Counted from the first letter of the stretch, positions 1-15,300 are shown. The stretch: 64,000 nucleotides of DNA from Bugula neritina (GCA_964035545.1 OZ037769.1:14812633-14876632); one strand, 5' to 3'. Notes: generated by a model from the letters alone, not told the origin. Numbers and translations: made by a program.

Positions 1-190
1 TGTTCATTCTAGCTCAATTACCAATAGTAGGTTAGCAAACACTTGTCATGATCCAAGCTATGATGTACAGTGTATGATATACTATGATGAGTGCCGCAGC
101 ATGGCATATTCAATTATAATGGGATACACAGCTACACACCTGCATCAGATTAATAAGTAGAGCATTAGTTGTAATTTTACTTGATTTCAG

Positions 191-377
191 ACTGTGTCTA
201 ACATTGAGTTTGATCTTTCTGACGGGTTGAATCTCATATCATTGGTCGAGATTTTGGCTGGTAAGAAATTTCGTCATATCAACAGACGACCCAATTTTCG
301 ATCTCAGAAACTAGAGAATGTTACAAATGTGCTGAAGTTCTTGGAAGAAGAAGAAGGAATTAGAATTGTCAACATTG
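191..377 (+). CDS. FLN: filamin exon w1: CH1 domain, middle part
   Basis: Acceptor TTGATTTCAG, donor GTGAGC; phase 0 in, 1 out. Encodes the CH1 segment with [20 protein letters not shown] and [12 protein letters not shown], matching the filamin/alpha-actinin actin-binding domain. The codon after the acceptor continues a frame from an exon outside the window, so this is not the first coding exon. Confidence 0.93.
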
Positions 378-3300
378 GTGAGCTTTTATTGTTAAGAAAA
401 TTGTGAACTCCCAAACAGTCCAAGTAATATGATTTGAGTTTTGAGTCAAAGAAAAAAATTGATAGCATAAGCAAAGTAGGTTGGTTAAAACTATTCTATT
501 TTGTATCAACTAGTTTACAAGAGTCTTTGAACATCTATTAAAGCTACGCTGATTGAAAGTTGGTTCTTGGTGCACAGAGCCCAAGCCACCAATACGTCAT
601 CTACTCGCCCTCTCGAATTTACCCATGGAAACTTCGTTCCGCTATTTTCTATACTGACAAGTATCTTTGATATGTTGCAGACAGTACTGATATTATCGAC
701 AGTAAAATCAAACTGATTCTGGGTTTGATATGGACTCTTATCCTGCACTACTCTATCTCCATGCCTCTCTGGGAGGGAGAGGAAGACTATGGCCCTCCCG
801 GGGCAAGGGAAGGACCGACGCCGAAGCAGCGTTTACTCATCTGGGTGCAGAATAAAGTTCCAGAGCTGCCTATTCGTAACTTCACCACAGATTGGAATGA
901 TGGTAAAGCTATCGGAGCTTTGGTTGATGCTGTTGGCCCAGGTAATGTAGATTACTTAACCTCTAGTTGGTGAAGGTTTAGTAATGATTTTGATAGAAAT
1001 CATTGGAGGTTGATAAGTTGAATTTCTGAAGAAATAGTTCTAATTATTCCGACTGTTTAAAAGTTTCATAGAACAAGTAATACAATGGTGGTTAAAGTTG
1101 GATAGTTTTTTCTGATAATTAATGAGTGTCGGGACTTGTTGGTAGGCCTTTGTCCTGACTGGCAAGACTGGGATCCTAACCAAGCTAAGAGGAATGCTAC
1201 TGAGGCTATGGATCTGGCAGAGAAGTACCTGGATGTGCCACAGGTTTGCCGTTTGTTGAGGTTGTATTCTGCAGCAGATGTAGTCTGTAGCAGACGTTTA
1301 TATAGCAGACATATGTGTAGCAGACGTATATATAGCAGACATATATATAGCAGACATATATATAGCAGACGTATATATAGCAGACGTATGTATAGCAGAC
1401 ATATATATATAGCAGACGTATATATAGCAGACATATATATATAGCAGACGTATATATAGCAGACATATATATAGCAGACGCATATATATCAGACGTATAT
1501 ATAGCAGACGTAGTCTGCAGCAGTTATAATATTTACTTTATGATTATACTAAGTGTAATTTATGTAATTGGTTGCCAATGTTTCTGCTGAGAGACTGTTA
1601 ATGTTGTTAACGGAATCTGATGTAGAAGTTTTCCAATAATCATCTTGTCATAGTGATATTCAAAACTTATTCTGTTAACCTTTTAACTTGACTCTCTTTA
1701 TGTCCATTGAGATGGGAGATTGTCACATGTGCATCGCTCTACCATATACTCTACCATACTCTACCGTACTCTAGCCTACTCTACCATACTCTACTCTACC
1801 CTACTCTACTCTACTCTACTCTACTCTACTCTACTCTACTCTACTCTACCCTACTCTACTCTACCCCACTGTACTCTACTCAAATCTACTCTACCATACT
1901 CTACCCTACTCTACCCTACTCTACAGTACTCTACCGTATACTCTACCCTACTCTACTCTACCATCCTCTACGATATACTCAGAGAAAGAAACTGAAGTTA
2001 TAAATTTTTCCAGTTGTTCAATGTGTTGTATCTTCCTCTGTTAGCTGATAAAACCAGAAGAGATGGTAAACCCGAAGGTGGACGAGCAGTCTATGATGAC
2101 GTACCTCTCACAGTTCCCCAATGCTAAACTCACTCCTCAAGCACCGAGCAAACCCAAGACAAACGCTGCCAGAGTCAGAGCTTATGGTCCTGGTCAGTAT
2201 TTCTTTTATTTTATCTTCTGAAGATGTGTTTTTTTAATTTTTTTGTTTCAGCTTTTGATATCTCTTTACTTGATGTAATACAGTATTGTGAGGGCAAAGG
2301 TTATAGACCTATTGACGGAGTAGCTATATTTAACCTGTAAAAATAATTTTGTCAAACAATTCAATATCTTCAACTGTAGCATTTTTGTAGGTGTTTTTCA
2401 TTAACCTTTTTTATTCTGAGGGCGTCACACCTAACATTTCATATTTAGTTTTTTATTATTAACATAAAATTGGAGATTTTTATTTCAATAGAGTTACATA
2501 GCTGGATTGTGTTTATGATGAGTTTCAAGTGAAATGATTATATAACATTTCTTGCTCAGGGCTTGAGCCGCAGGGTAACTGTATCGGTCGTCCTGCCAAC
2601 TTTAAGATTGAGACTTTCGCTGCCGGGAAGGGCGAGCCACTGGTTCTGGTGAAGAACCCTCGTGGTCAGCCCGAACGTGTAAGTGACGCCTGCAGACGTC
2701 AGCTAGCAGCGACTGTCGACAGCGGCTGTCGTTGTGTGTGTGTTTTGTAGAACTGTGCTGTTAACTGAGTCATGGGAATGCAGCTGTTGCATCATGTCTA
2801 CAAAGTATTCCGGAATGTCTCTGGTCTACTAATCTTTATGGTTGTTATACTAATAGATTAAGCATGTGTTATGTTTTCACAATATCCCCAACATTCATAC
2901 TGTATTAAGACATGGGTGGCTAAAGTAAAATCAGTTCCAGTTATTTCCTTTTTAACTTTTTTGCAGGGTCAAGCTGTATAGGTTGTTTATTTAAAGACAA
3001 ATAATTTTTTAAAAAAAGGAAAGAGTATCTATAAAAATTTACGTATATGTTTCTTGACACAGTGTCATGAGTACATTGTTTTAAATGTGGTTTAATTTTA
3101 TACAATTTTTCGGAAGACTTTGGGTTTGTGGCTACTTTACAAAATTCTTCTTTTGTATCTGTTAGCTTGTGAACCTTGTGTTACTCGTTGTGTTATACTC
3201 TCTCTGCATGACAATGTGTCTGTTTACTAGGATTGATGGCTAACGGTGTGATTGTGGATACGTTTGCCTATTTTTATATTGAAACCTTTGAGGCTGGCAT

Positions 3301-6300
3301 TGGGCCAATAGCTGTGGGAGTTTATAGCCCCAGTGGTCAACCCGAGCAGGTAATATTGTTACTATTCTGCTAGAAGCATGTTAACTAATATTTACACTAG
3401 ATCTACAGTAAATTGATGTTTAAGGTTTATGCTAGTATCTATAATTTTATGGCATGCAGTCCTTTACCTCTTTGCATGTGTTGAACTATCTTGTGAGATT
3501 CATGTTAACCGTGAAAGCTCGGATACACTTACTGAAAATGAAATGGAAATAATTGAAATATTACCAAAAAACTTCCAACTGACTGTAAAGCAGAAGCCTT
3601 GGAATCATTAGAGAAGGTTTATTTCTGTCAGAAAAAAGTGTTTTGGTTTTCCAAGTTTAAATACTGCAGTAAATCTTGTCACAAGTTTGATTGGGCAACT
3701 GCAATTCTAGTAAATATGAACATTTGCTAATGTTTTCTTCCGCATTAACCTACCAAGTATGTTCCAACACTTTAGGATTCAAATATTACATTATATGGAT
3801 TTTCATTTTGACAGGAGAATACAATTCTAAATATTCAAGCTTTCTGCTTTATTGGTGCTTTGTAAAAAAATAGTACCAATTTAAATGTTCACTCAATACT
3901 TTAGTAAACTTTAGGCGTTTTATTTATTCTTAGTTTGTACGTTTGCAATGTAACACTCATATGTAGCATTTGGACATAGTGCTGTATTTATACACATGTC
4001 TGTATGTTTTTCAGTGCGACGTGGTGTTTAATAATGACAGAAATCTAACCTACGCTTGTCAGTATGTACCTACCATGGAAGGCGAATATACAGTAAGTGT
4101 ACAGTTGTATATATAGTAAGTATAGCTACGCACGTTGTATGTAAGGTAATGATAGGTACGTAAGTTGTATGTATATTAGTGGTTCCTCTCACTTAACATG
4201 ACATTTTGATATGATTACATGCTGCTAATAGTAATTTATATTTCCTTTTTCCAAATGTGGTATTCCTACTTTAATCAGTCAGAGCAGATAAATCCCAATC
4301 TAATGATGAGCTAAATTCACAGCAGAGTACAGAAACTGTTTTTAGCTCAAAATAATGTTTTGTTCAAATTCAGATCTCACATATCCAATACAAATAGTTA
4401 CTATTAAACTAGCAAGAACTCAGTAATATGAAGACTGAACTGAAATGTCTGAACAGCATAGTCTTTCTGTAAAACAATAACTCACATGACAATATACTAA
4501 ACTTCGGAAATAAATTTCGAAAGGAGTTATCTGTGCATAAAAACTGACCAACATAATCTTATTGTGTTTGTTAAAGGTGATGATACAGTTTGCTGGTCAA
4601 GAAATTCCGAAATCTCCATATAAGGTAATGGTGGAGGGGGCACCAGGCGACCCGTCAAAGGTCACTGCAGCTGGTCCAGGGCTACAGCCACACGGGCTAC
4701 AGGCTGGAAAGAAAACTTACTTTGAAGTTTATACTGAAGGTGAAGGTCGTTTAGTAGTTTACTGTTTCGAACTGAAAAGCTGTTTTCACTACTTCAATAT
4801 TTTAACAAGCCTTACTTCTCTGATACATTGACTTTCCACCTGGCTTCTGCTTCTGCGAATCTTTCGCCTTTTAAGATATGAGGCTAAAGCAAGCAATTAT
4901 ATATGTTGTAATAGTATTCCTTTGAAATGCGTCTTGTAGTTCCAATATTTTGTGAAAAAACCTGTACCTCAGCGATTAGGTTTAAGAGTTATCTATTCTA
5001 TTTTGGTCTGTGTGTTATATGATATATGATAAAGTTTATATAGAATGTACCAATATAAATTTAACCATATCCTAATTTTTAAAACAACAGACCTTCCACG
5101 AGATTGTATTCAGTCTGAAATTGTTCCAGAATTTTCTTCAATTGAATATTTTCTCTTTCATTGTATTTGTTCATTTAACATCTTCTGATGCCTTGAGTTT
5201 AGTGTAAAGAAACATGGTGCTGTTTTTATTTGTCTGCAAATTTTATGAGTAGTAGTCTTACTATATGTTACCCTTGTAAAATTTACACTGTCACCACTAT
5301 AGAATGCGATATGTTACACTCTTTCCTTATAATGAAATACTAACAACCTGTAAAATTACTGTGTTAATATTTATGTGTTAGCATGTGCTCCTAAGCACTA
5401 GTTTGAGCATGGTACGAGCAGGTGAAGGTATTGTTATTCACCCCCCCGGACTGTATATGTATGTCACACTGTAGGAGCTGGAACTGGCAATGTGGAGATA
5501 ATCATCATAGACCCTCACGGTCAGAAAGACACAACTAAGCCCCGTATAGCCCGGTCTACAGAGACCACATACTATGTGGAGTATTTACCTCGGGACGTGG
5601 GCAAGTACACCGTCCACATCTTCTTTGCTGGACAAGAGATCCCAGCTAGTCCTTATCCAGTCAACGTCGGAGCTCGTAAGTTCTTGCGTGTTTTTTTGTC
5701 TGTCTCTCTGTATGCCTGTCTGTTTGTATGTATGTCTTATAATTTTGCTTTCTTTGGTAAAGCTGTTGTTTGAAGCTGTTTATTTTCTACCATCAGCTCT
5801 TTGGTAACGTATAATGTTAGGGTATTATTTGGTTTAAAGTTTAAGTTGAAAGAGAAGTTGATAAAACTCAATTTAGTTATAAATACAGTTTGTCAATAGT
5901 TGAAATATTGGTCAATGAGTAGCAAAGTTTGAAAAGGCAATAACTGAAGGAAACCTGTAAGATTCTGTAGAAAGTTCTAGTTTATTGCTGTGTTCATTTC
6001 ATCGTAAACTGTTATTAGTATGAGTGGTACACAAGAGGCTGGCTGGTTATAAAATTTTGGATTTTGCTGTCAGTGTCATAGCTGTTGTGTTTAGTACTTG
6101 AGTACTCATTACTGTATAGATCAGCTGACTTGTGACATCATGTGACATCTAATGCAATAACTTGTAGCTGTGGAACCTAAGAAGTGCTATGCTACGGGAC
6201 GAGGTATCCAACCCCGTGGTGTGAGAGTTGGTGACTTGGCGGACATCAAAGTACACACTGAAGGTGCTGGAGAGGGGGAGGTTACTGGCACCCTTGTTGG

Positions 6301-9300
6301 ACCTGGTAAGAGTTGTATAGGCTTTCAGGCTAACCTTATTGTATATTCACTTGACATAATAAATCGTAATTTATGTCTGTGATTATAAATGTTTTTTTCT
6401 CCATTTTTGCCACACAAACTGCATTTGGGTTTAAGTTCCATATATTAGTGAGTTTTTGTTGAAATGGTGCAATTTGGTGCTCATAGATTATTGTGCATCT
6501 TCTGGTAAGAAAATCTGTTCAGGGTTGTGTCCTCTATGCTAGCTTCCTTTATATTGCCATGGTGAGTCCACTTTGGTAATTTCTTGCAGCCCCGTGTCAA
6601 TGGAGTCTATAACTAAACATAAACACTGTTTGGCAGCTTTAAAAAAAACTATACCATAGTTTATGATGGTTTTGGAGATAAATAATGCTATTTGCTAACA
6701 ATACGCAACATACCCACTGTTTTATTTGGGTAAACAGCTATATTATGTTTTGGGTAATGTTTTAATATTTTTGGTAGTTATTAAAGTAGGTGATGCAAAA
6801 TACTTGGGTTTCCGGATTGGCAAAATTTTGACTTTTGCTCAATCGTTTATAAACCAACTGGTGGACAGCTTTTTTCATATTCATATTTCTTAGTGTAGTT
6901 ATACTCTCAAGTATAATTTATTGAAATAAAGTTAACCCCAAGTGAGAGTCTAATTATATTATTGTTTTAGAAGTGAACGAGGATCCTGGTAAGTCTAATG
7001 CTGTTTGTGACCATCTTTTGAACTGTAAATTTCTCTCTGGTATACAATGTGGTGTTTCCCTTATTTGGAGTTGTGCACACTTTCTCTTCACAACACTCAA
7101 CTGTGAATTTTCACTTATATGAAAGTTATTTAGATTGCAATCATCATAATTTAAAAAATCAGTTGCGGGAGAAAACCACTGCTGTACAGCATTTAATATT
7201 GGTTTGTGGTGCAACCCTTTGCCTAATAATGACGTAGAACTTGCTAACAAATAGTTTATCAATTTGATAATAGCAAATTTCAAAACAATTTGGTGAAAAA
7301 AGTCACTTTGATACAATATTTAGTATTGATTTGTGGTGCAACCCTGTTGCTAATGATGTAGTTGCTATCCAATTGAACATATTTAGAGAAACATAGGAGA
7401 AACACAGGGTGAAACATAAATTATCGAGGCAGGAGTTTTCCAAATACTTCTTTTACAGAATTTGCATTCAATCCATCTTTTGTGTTTTAAAACTTCACAT
7501 TTTCTGACTAAAATTTAATCATTCTGCGAGCCTGTTATGCAAGCTGCTGATTGGACCGCTAGTAGATTAGTTGCTATTGAAACAAATCAACTGCTGTTGC
7601 TAAGTAAAGCACTAAACTAATGCATTGTGGGAACTGTAGGTCGAGAAGAGCCATTGAGCTTCAAGCCAGTAGATGCCAACACATATGAGACAGCCTATGT
7701 ACCCAAACAGCCTGGGATCTACACTATCAATCTCAAGTATGGCACGGGACATATTCAGAAGAGCCCATTCAAGGTAAGCTATATCACTAGTCTGCCAACG
7801 CTAAATATGGAAATGTTTTTCAACTAAAGCAAATGGTGTGGAGTTTTGTTGAATCGTTATTCATTTCAACTGGCGTTGTCTGAGTTTAACAAATAGTTAT
7901 TCTGAGATAGTTTTGCCTGACAAAATCTGGCGGCCATTTTTCACAGGCTGACAGGAAGATAGGATCTGAGTTTATGGCTCACAACACATTAGAAATTGTG
8001 GATATTATCTGTGATTTGTGTGTTTATCAGCGCTGAGTGAACTGTTGAGTGTTTCTTGTAGGTAAATATTGGTCCCCACAAGGAGAGTAACATCAGAGCC
8101 TATGGTCCTGGGCTAGAAGGTGGTATAGCCAATAAACCAGCTGATTTTGTTGTGGAGACTAACGGCGAAGTCGGAGCTCTGGGTTTCGCCATTGAAGGTT
8201 TGTTCATTGTTCTGCTGATGGCTCATTTATCAAGAAATCTTAAATAATTTGGCTTAATTAGCCCGAGTGAATATAAGTAATATTAATAACTACACAGGAG
8301 AACTAAGATATTCAACATTTGCGTGCGATGTGTGTTCCAGGGCCATCCCAGGCTAAGATAGACTGTGTAGACCAAGGAGATGGTTCTGCAGACGTTAGTT
8401 ACTTGCCTACAATAGCAGGAGAATACGCCGTGCATGTTCTCTGTGACAATGAAGATATACCAAAGTCTCCCTTCATGGCACAGATTGGTCCAGCTACCCG
8501 GGAATTCAACCCAGCTCAGGTGAGTTCTAACTCAGCTCAGGTAAGTTCTAACTCAGCTTAGGTGAGTTCTAACCTAGCTTAGGTGAGTTCTAACCCAGCT
8601 CTGGTGTCTGTGTTGGTGCACTATAAGGTTACTACACATTGTTTTACTCTCTGAAGCTGCTATTTACAGTAACCGCAACAATCAAACATACCAACTATGT
8701 TTTCTAAATGTTCTAGTGACTTCCAATACCATCTGCTATCAATGGGTAATGTAAATATTTTGTTAAAATTTGATTTTGCCTCAACAGTGAATAGCAAGAT
8801 TTGAAAAAATAAGAATTTTCCAGCTTTCAATGAATTCATCGACTTCCACAATCTATTTTATATTTGATATTACAGTCCGTATCACTGTGACTTTGATCTC
8901 TGTGTTGATTAAATCACACTCTTGTTGACTAAGCAACTTTACCTCCCACTCTGTGCCAACTGGCACTTCCCGTGAGTCATGTTTCTAGTCACACGTCTGC
9001 GAATGACTCATCCTGTATACTTCAGGTTATAGCCTTTGGACCTGGCTTAGAGAAACACGGAGTGGTGCAAAACAAATGGGCCCAGTTTACAGTTGACACT
9101 CGTGCTGCTGGCCGGGCCCCTCTCAAGGTCTACTGTGAAGATGCCGAAGGTAGAGCTCTATATAATGTTGTACTGCAAAAAAGTCATAGTTTTATAATCG
9201 AGTGATGATTGCATTTGAAACAAAAATAAAGTAATATTTTTTTTTGGAATTATGACTTGTAGGTCAGCAGGTTAACATCCAGGTCAAGGACAACCGAGAT

Positions 9301-12300
9301 GGTACATTCAGTTGCCAGTATCTGCCTAAGAAGCCGATAAAGCACACTATTATCATATCGTATGGCGGGGTGAACATCCCCAAGAGTCCCTACAGGGTAC
9401 ATTGCTCTATATTCTATTCTCATATCTATAGTTCATTTCTATAGCATCCTGTCTATTTATTACTTAATGCCGTAGTTCCTTAGTTTGTTTATATAAACCT
9501 CATCTATAGCTCCATGGTCTATTATTAGAGCTCCTATGTATTACTTTGCCAACTTATTGCTATAGCTTCTATCTGTTGCTTACTATTCTATGTTTATGGG
9601 TTCTAAACTGTGCCATATAAACTCATATATATTCTTTTTGCTGCATGTATTATTGGACTATAAGTTTAAGTATTTGTGATTTATTGATGCAACGTACTGT
9701 ACCGAGTACAACAAAATATATTTTACAATGTATCAAAAACAAGATTTCAAGAAATAGCATGAAAGTATCACATACTTTTTTCATGATGTTTTCACACTTT
9801 TACTTTCTTACAACACAGAGCTCATTCTTCTGTTGTTATACAGATCTCTATGCTTTAGGCTCAGTAGATCTCAACCTTATTAATTATTTAAAACGTGATG
9901 AACAACCAATGACCTTCAATAAAACAACCACCTTGTTTCTCACCTGAGACCCGGTGTTTACACAGGTATATGTTCAAGAGCCCAGCAGGCCAGAGAACGT
10001 CAAGGTATACGGACCCGGAGTCGACGGCCCCGTCAAAACCTTCCAACCCACCCACTTCTTTGTGGACTGCTCTGAGGCCGGGCCAGGAGACGTGGCCATC
10101 TCTCTGTGTGACGAGAGAGGACTGGACGTACCCGTAGAGGCTGCCGACAACGGGGAGGGTCTCTTTAGGTGAGTGTGTCGGCATCAACATGTTCAGCAGC
10201 AAACATATATTGTGCTTTGTTGTTACTTGGGGACAGCATTCGCATTTAATCTACTAGTTGCGTTTGTTTCACATTTTTAAACAGTGCTTATCATATCTCT
10301 GGTAGCAAATTAGATGAAAAAAGAAAATTAGAAGTATCGGGTGTTTCATATTTTACTGTAAGATTATTTGTGTGAATGACTTAAACTTGATGATGAATAC
10401 AAATTAGAATATGCAAAAGAATGATGATTTGACAATTACGTGCCCAGAGAAACAAAAACCAGGCTCAATCTAACTTATTGATATCATAACTCAGCGTGCT
10501 CTTTGAGTATTCATCATATTTTTGGAAATGTGTATCATGTTAGTTTAAATAATTGGATTGCGTTTAAATTTCAGGATTGAGTACGAGCCAAAGTCAGTAG
10601 GGATGTATACTGCCAATATACTCTTTGCTGACCAGGAGATACCAACCAGTCCTTACAAGATCAATGTGGAGCCCAACATTGATGTCAGTAAGATCAAGGT
10701 GGTGGGACTGGAACCACGTAAGTCTAAACTGTATTTGTGATCAGCTAGTATTAATGACGTTCCCTCCTACAGACTTGTGTAATGTTATTAGAAAAACATT
10801 TAGGGTTGTTTTTAAGGAAATTTGCTGTGGAATGAAATGCCTACCCCATTCTAAATCAAGCTTTTAGTTGGCAATAAAAGAATGAATATTGGATTCTGAA
10901 GCAATAGGCCCTTACTAATCTACCAATGCAATGATGTAATTTCCTGTCCCGATAACCAAACAGTGTTGAAGTGATGGAGTTAGCCCCCTCCCCAAGTATT
11001 GGTGACCCTAGCACCACTAGTGTGATTTACCACTTTAACTGCAGTTGCATTCTAAATACTATAAATTCTATATACTAGCCTATTGTGTGATGGTTTACTA
11101 CACATTTGATGCTGTGAAACATCACCACCTTTAGATTTAATTAGATTTAGTGAGTCATTTTGAATACAGAATGATACACTTCCTGTTTGCATTTCATTGG
11201 TCATGTGTACAGTGACATCATCATTGAGTCGTACTGACCTGTATTACAGGGAATCTTTCTCGCAGTCATCAAATATAATTTACTTCTGCTTTCTTTCATC
11301 TCTTGTCACAAGAAACTAGCATTTAGCATCTGGAATCTGGGTCATACTTGTTGTCCTGGTCATTCAGAGAGCTGACTAGTAATCAATGCTCAATTATCAT
11401 AGTTCCTCTTAACCACAACTCCTCAATTTATCAACTAGAAATCCCGATCGATGTCCCAACTGATTTTGTGATACAAGATGATGGGGCGGGAAAAGCTCCT
11501 GTCAGCGTGAGTGTGAGGTCACCCGCGGGTCGCACCGTGCTGCCAATGGTAGAGGAGCATCCTCAAGGTCATCATGTCACATTTATACCAAGAGAGCCCG
11601 GTCCTCATGATATCAGCATAGCGTACGGAGGGGTGAGCATCCCCTCTAGTCCGTACACCACCACTTGTGTTGAACCGGTCACAGAAGAACAGCCCATCCA
11701 GGCTCAAGAGAAAGCCAAGCCTGTTCAGGCCACTCAAATGCCTGTTCCTGACGCTGGCAAAGTCAAAGCATACGGCGATGGTTTGTACCGAGGCATAACC
11801 ACCAAACCAGCCGAGTTCACTATCGATACTCAAGAGGCGGGTCCGGGAGCACTCGGGCTCACCATTGAAGGTCCAATAGAAGCCAAGATGGAGGCCCGTG
11901 ACCTTGGAGACGGCACATGTCAGGTCACCTACTACCCAACTGAGGCTGGAGAATACACCATCAACATATTCTACTGCAATGAGCCGATACCCGGTGTGCC
12001 TTATGTGGCTAATATACAGTCGGGAGTTGTAATTGATGTTAGTGGGGTGACTGCCTACGGCCCGGGACTGCAGCCAAATGGTATGGAACTGTGGTCTGCT
12101 ATGCATGGTTTCCTGTCGGTTCTGTTTGATGCATGTTTGTTTGATGCTCTACATGTCCTGAATTGACTTGCATGCCGTTGCTTGTCTGTACACCAACTCT
12201 AATGGACGAAGACTATAGTTCAAAGGGGAAGCCATGTTGCAATATTTGTATTAAATAACCGAGTTTTAATCGGAATAGCATGCTTTCTAGTTTGACTCTA

Positions 12301-15300
12301 ACTAACTTTTAGCTGCCATATTAGTTCTTTTCTGTGAGTTTGTTTTAGAAGCAAGCCGGGAAACTATCTGTATGTCTATGTACTGTTTCTGTTGCCATGA
12401 TCAAGTACATCTGCTAATTCTCTTTTGCCATTTTGAAGTCATTCCCCATACATTTACACACTCTCAGCAAAGCTCAAAGTCAAGCTATTTATAGCTCATA
12501 TTACTTTATCAGTGTGTTTAAAAAGGTTTAGTCTGTTCTTGTTCAATTTTCGTTCCGAATGCAGCATGTCTGTACATGTTCTCATTTATATTTACTGATC
12601 TACTTTCTAGTCCAAGTCTTATAGATCTATATTTAAAATTCACTTTTCATTTTCTAGTTGTGACTAAAATCAAATTGGGGATTCACCTCAGTTCTTTTTA
12701 TAAAACTTTTGTTCAATTGAATTTTTCTCAATTTAAATTAATGCACACAAATACAATAAAACTATCATTATGATAAAAGTGGCATATAATTGTGCTATAA
12801 AGGAGTTATTACCATTTTGCTGGAAAACCAGTTTAAATTATTACACTAAACATTATTTTGTACAAAATTTCTACTCTATACTGTTTCAGGAGTCTTCATG
12901 GACTCAACAACTGATTTCACCGTTGATGCTAGATCGGTGACACCCAGCTCTGCCGGGAAAGTAAGGGCCATAATCACCAACCCTTCTGGTACTAAGAATG
13001 ACACTCTGGTTACACCCAACGGGGACGGTACATACCACGTCTCCTACGCTCCTTCTGAGAAAGGTTGGTTTTACTGCTTTTTCTGGTCATATTGATGCTA
13101 GGACTACTATTGTTATGTAGCAGCTTATTTGCTGTTATACTAAAATAATTTGAATAACCAATGTGTTTGTTATTTTTTCTGTAACTAGCTCAATAGCATT
13201 ATGAACTCCTAGAATCTAGATAGTAAGTTGAAAGAAGCACCAATTATGATTTATTCTGTGTATTTTTATTATGTTAGCAAATTATTTTAAAATAAAGTTA
13301 ATGGTTTAGCAAAACATTTGAATCTCTGCATAACCTGTTTACACTCAGTCATGTGATCACTATTGTAGGACCACACAAGGTTGACGTCACCTATGAAAAC
13401 CTTCCCATACCCCAGAGTCCATTCTCAGTCAATGTGTCGCCTGGTAATGATCCTAACAGAGTGAAAGCCTATGGTCCTGGTCTGGAGAAGGGCATTACCA
13501 ACCAGCCCCAAACCTTTACTATTGAGACTAAAGGAGCTGGGCAAGGCAGTCTCTCATTGGCTGTTGAAGGTTAGATCTATCCTGTTTATTTTAGGTGGAA
13601 TATTCTAGAAAACAATCTATGTTTGTCTTATGCTGTCATTGAGCTCCATTTAACTAGTATTTTAGGAAGAAATTCTCATGTCTAGTTTTGAATTGATGGC
13701 ACTTATTTGTAGTTAATTGACTTAAACATGTTTCCCAGGCTAATCAAGCATTTTATTCCAAGTTTTGACTCAGTTATGCGCCTGATGTGACCATAAATAT
13801 TGCCCAAGTTAGTTGTCGGGTAACTCAACCTGAGCCCCTTATATTTTTCATTCTTAGGGCCGAGCAAGGCGGAAGTATCTTGTAAAGACAACCACGACGG
13901 GACATGCACTGTTGACTATCTGCCCACCAAGGCCGGTGACTATGACATCTCCATCAAGTTTGCTGATAAGAATATACCAGGTGAGCTTGCAGACTGACTT
14001 CAGACATTTCTCTTGCGGCGTTTTGGCCTGCAGTGGATGATCTTTTAACACACTGCCTTTCTGTGGTGTTATTATTGTTTCTTTTATAATGATATAATTA
14101 CAAGTGTGTTAGTTATGTATGCAAGTAGTATGTACTGTTGACATTTACTGTTGATATTTCCTGTTGACATTTACTGTTGAAGTGTACTGTTGACATAAAG
14201 GTTCTAACTCTAATTATTTAATATGATGGATAATACATAGCTTGGTAATAACTGTTTTCTCACGGCCATAGTTTAGAAATCCTCTCAAATACAACTTGGT
14301 TGTTCATTTTCTTTGAGGGATACAGCACAAATGCTTTAAAATATGTGTTTCGATACTAATTTATATTAGAAAACTCCACTACTTCTGCCCTCTAATGCAG
14401 TACCATGTGTATTACCATGGTGTATTATCTTCTGTAGATCTGCTTTGTGATACTTGCATATAACACTTGATCTCTACTTGCATCAATTATTAATATTTGC
14501 TTTGCACAGCTTTGTCACAGTTTGTTAAACTCTTGTCTCCCTCTATTAGGTTCACCGTTTAAAGTGCCTATTGAGGACGCCTTGGATCCTAGCAAGTGTC
14601 GCATGTATGGTCCAGGTCTGAATCCGGAGGGGGTGAGAGCCACCCTACCCGCCACGTTTACTGTGGATTGCACTGAGGCAGGAAAAGGTCCTTTGGAGGT
14701 AGGTTTAAGTACTTTCTTTTTATTTTTAAAGTGTTACTCTATAAGCAAGTTTTTTTGCTTATTATTTGATTGTTAATATCGACTGGATACAAATCTGATT
14801 GGATGTTTTATCAGGGATTTTGTGAGAATAGAATTGTTTATTTGCAATTCTTTTGTCAACATAAATACTCGTAACAGCTGCATATTATTTCCAATTTGTT
14901 GCGCGACTCTTTTTTATTAAAAGCTGCTGGGTTTGATTTTATTCATTTGGTGTTTAATACTATTATACAGTTAGAATTTATTTCATGTGAATCTAAACAA
15001 TTTTAATATGCATATTTTTGTAGCCAAGTTTTTCACTGTTTGATTCTTAAATTCATAGGTATTGTATGACGATGGGAGGGGTAACAAACGCCCCGCCGAA
15101 ACTCACCAAGTGCAACCTGGTGTCTATCAATGTACCTACTACCCTGCTGAAGAAGGCCTGTGTGAAATCACTGCCAAGTATGCAGGGAAAGACATCCCTG
15201 GCAGGTGAGTGCTTGCAGCTGTCACTCATATGTTCTGGAAATGTAGGTACAGGTGGTTGTTTTGTCAAGCTTTCATTTAGGAGTTGTGCAATAAACTCTT

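Noticed and set aside
1066-1483. Open frames over the AGCAGAC repeat on both strands
   Set aside because: Tandem-repeat artefact inside a filamin intron.
6954-7316. 120-codon minus-strand open frame in a filamin intron
   Set aside because: No similarity recognised, overlaps a diverged direct repeat, and no splice or promoter context.
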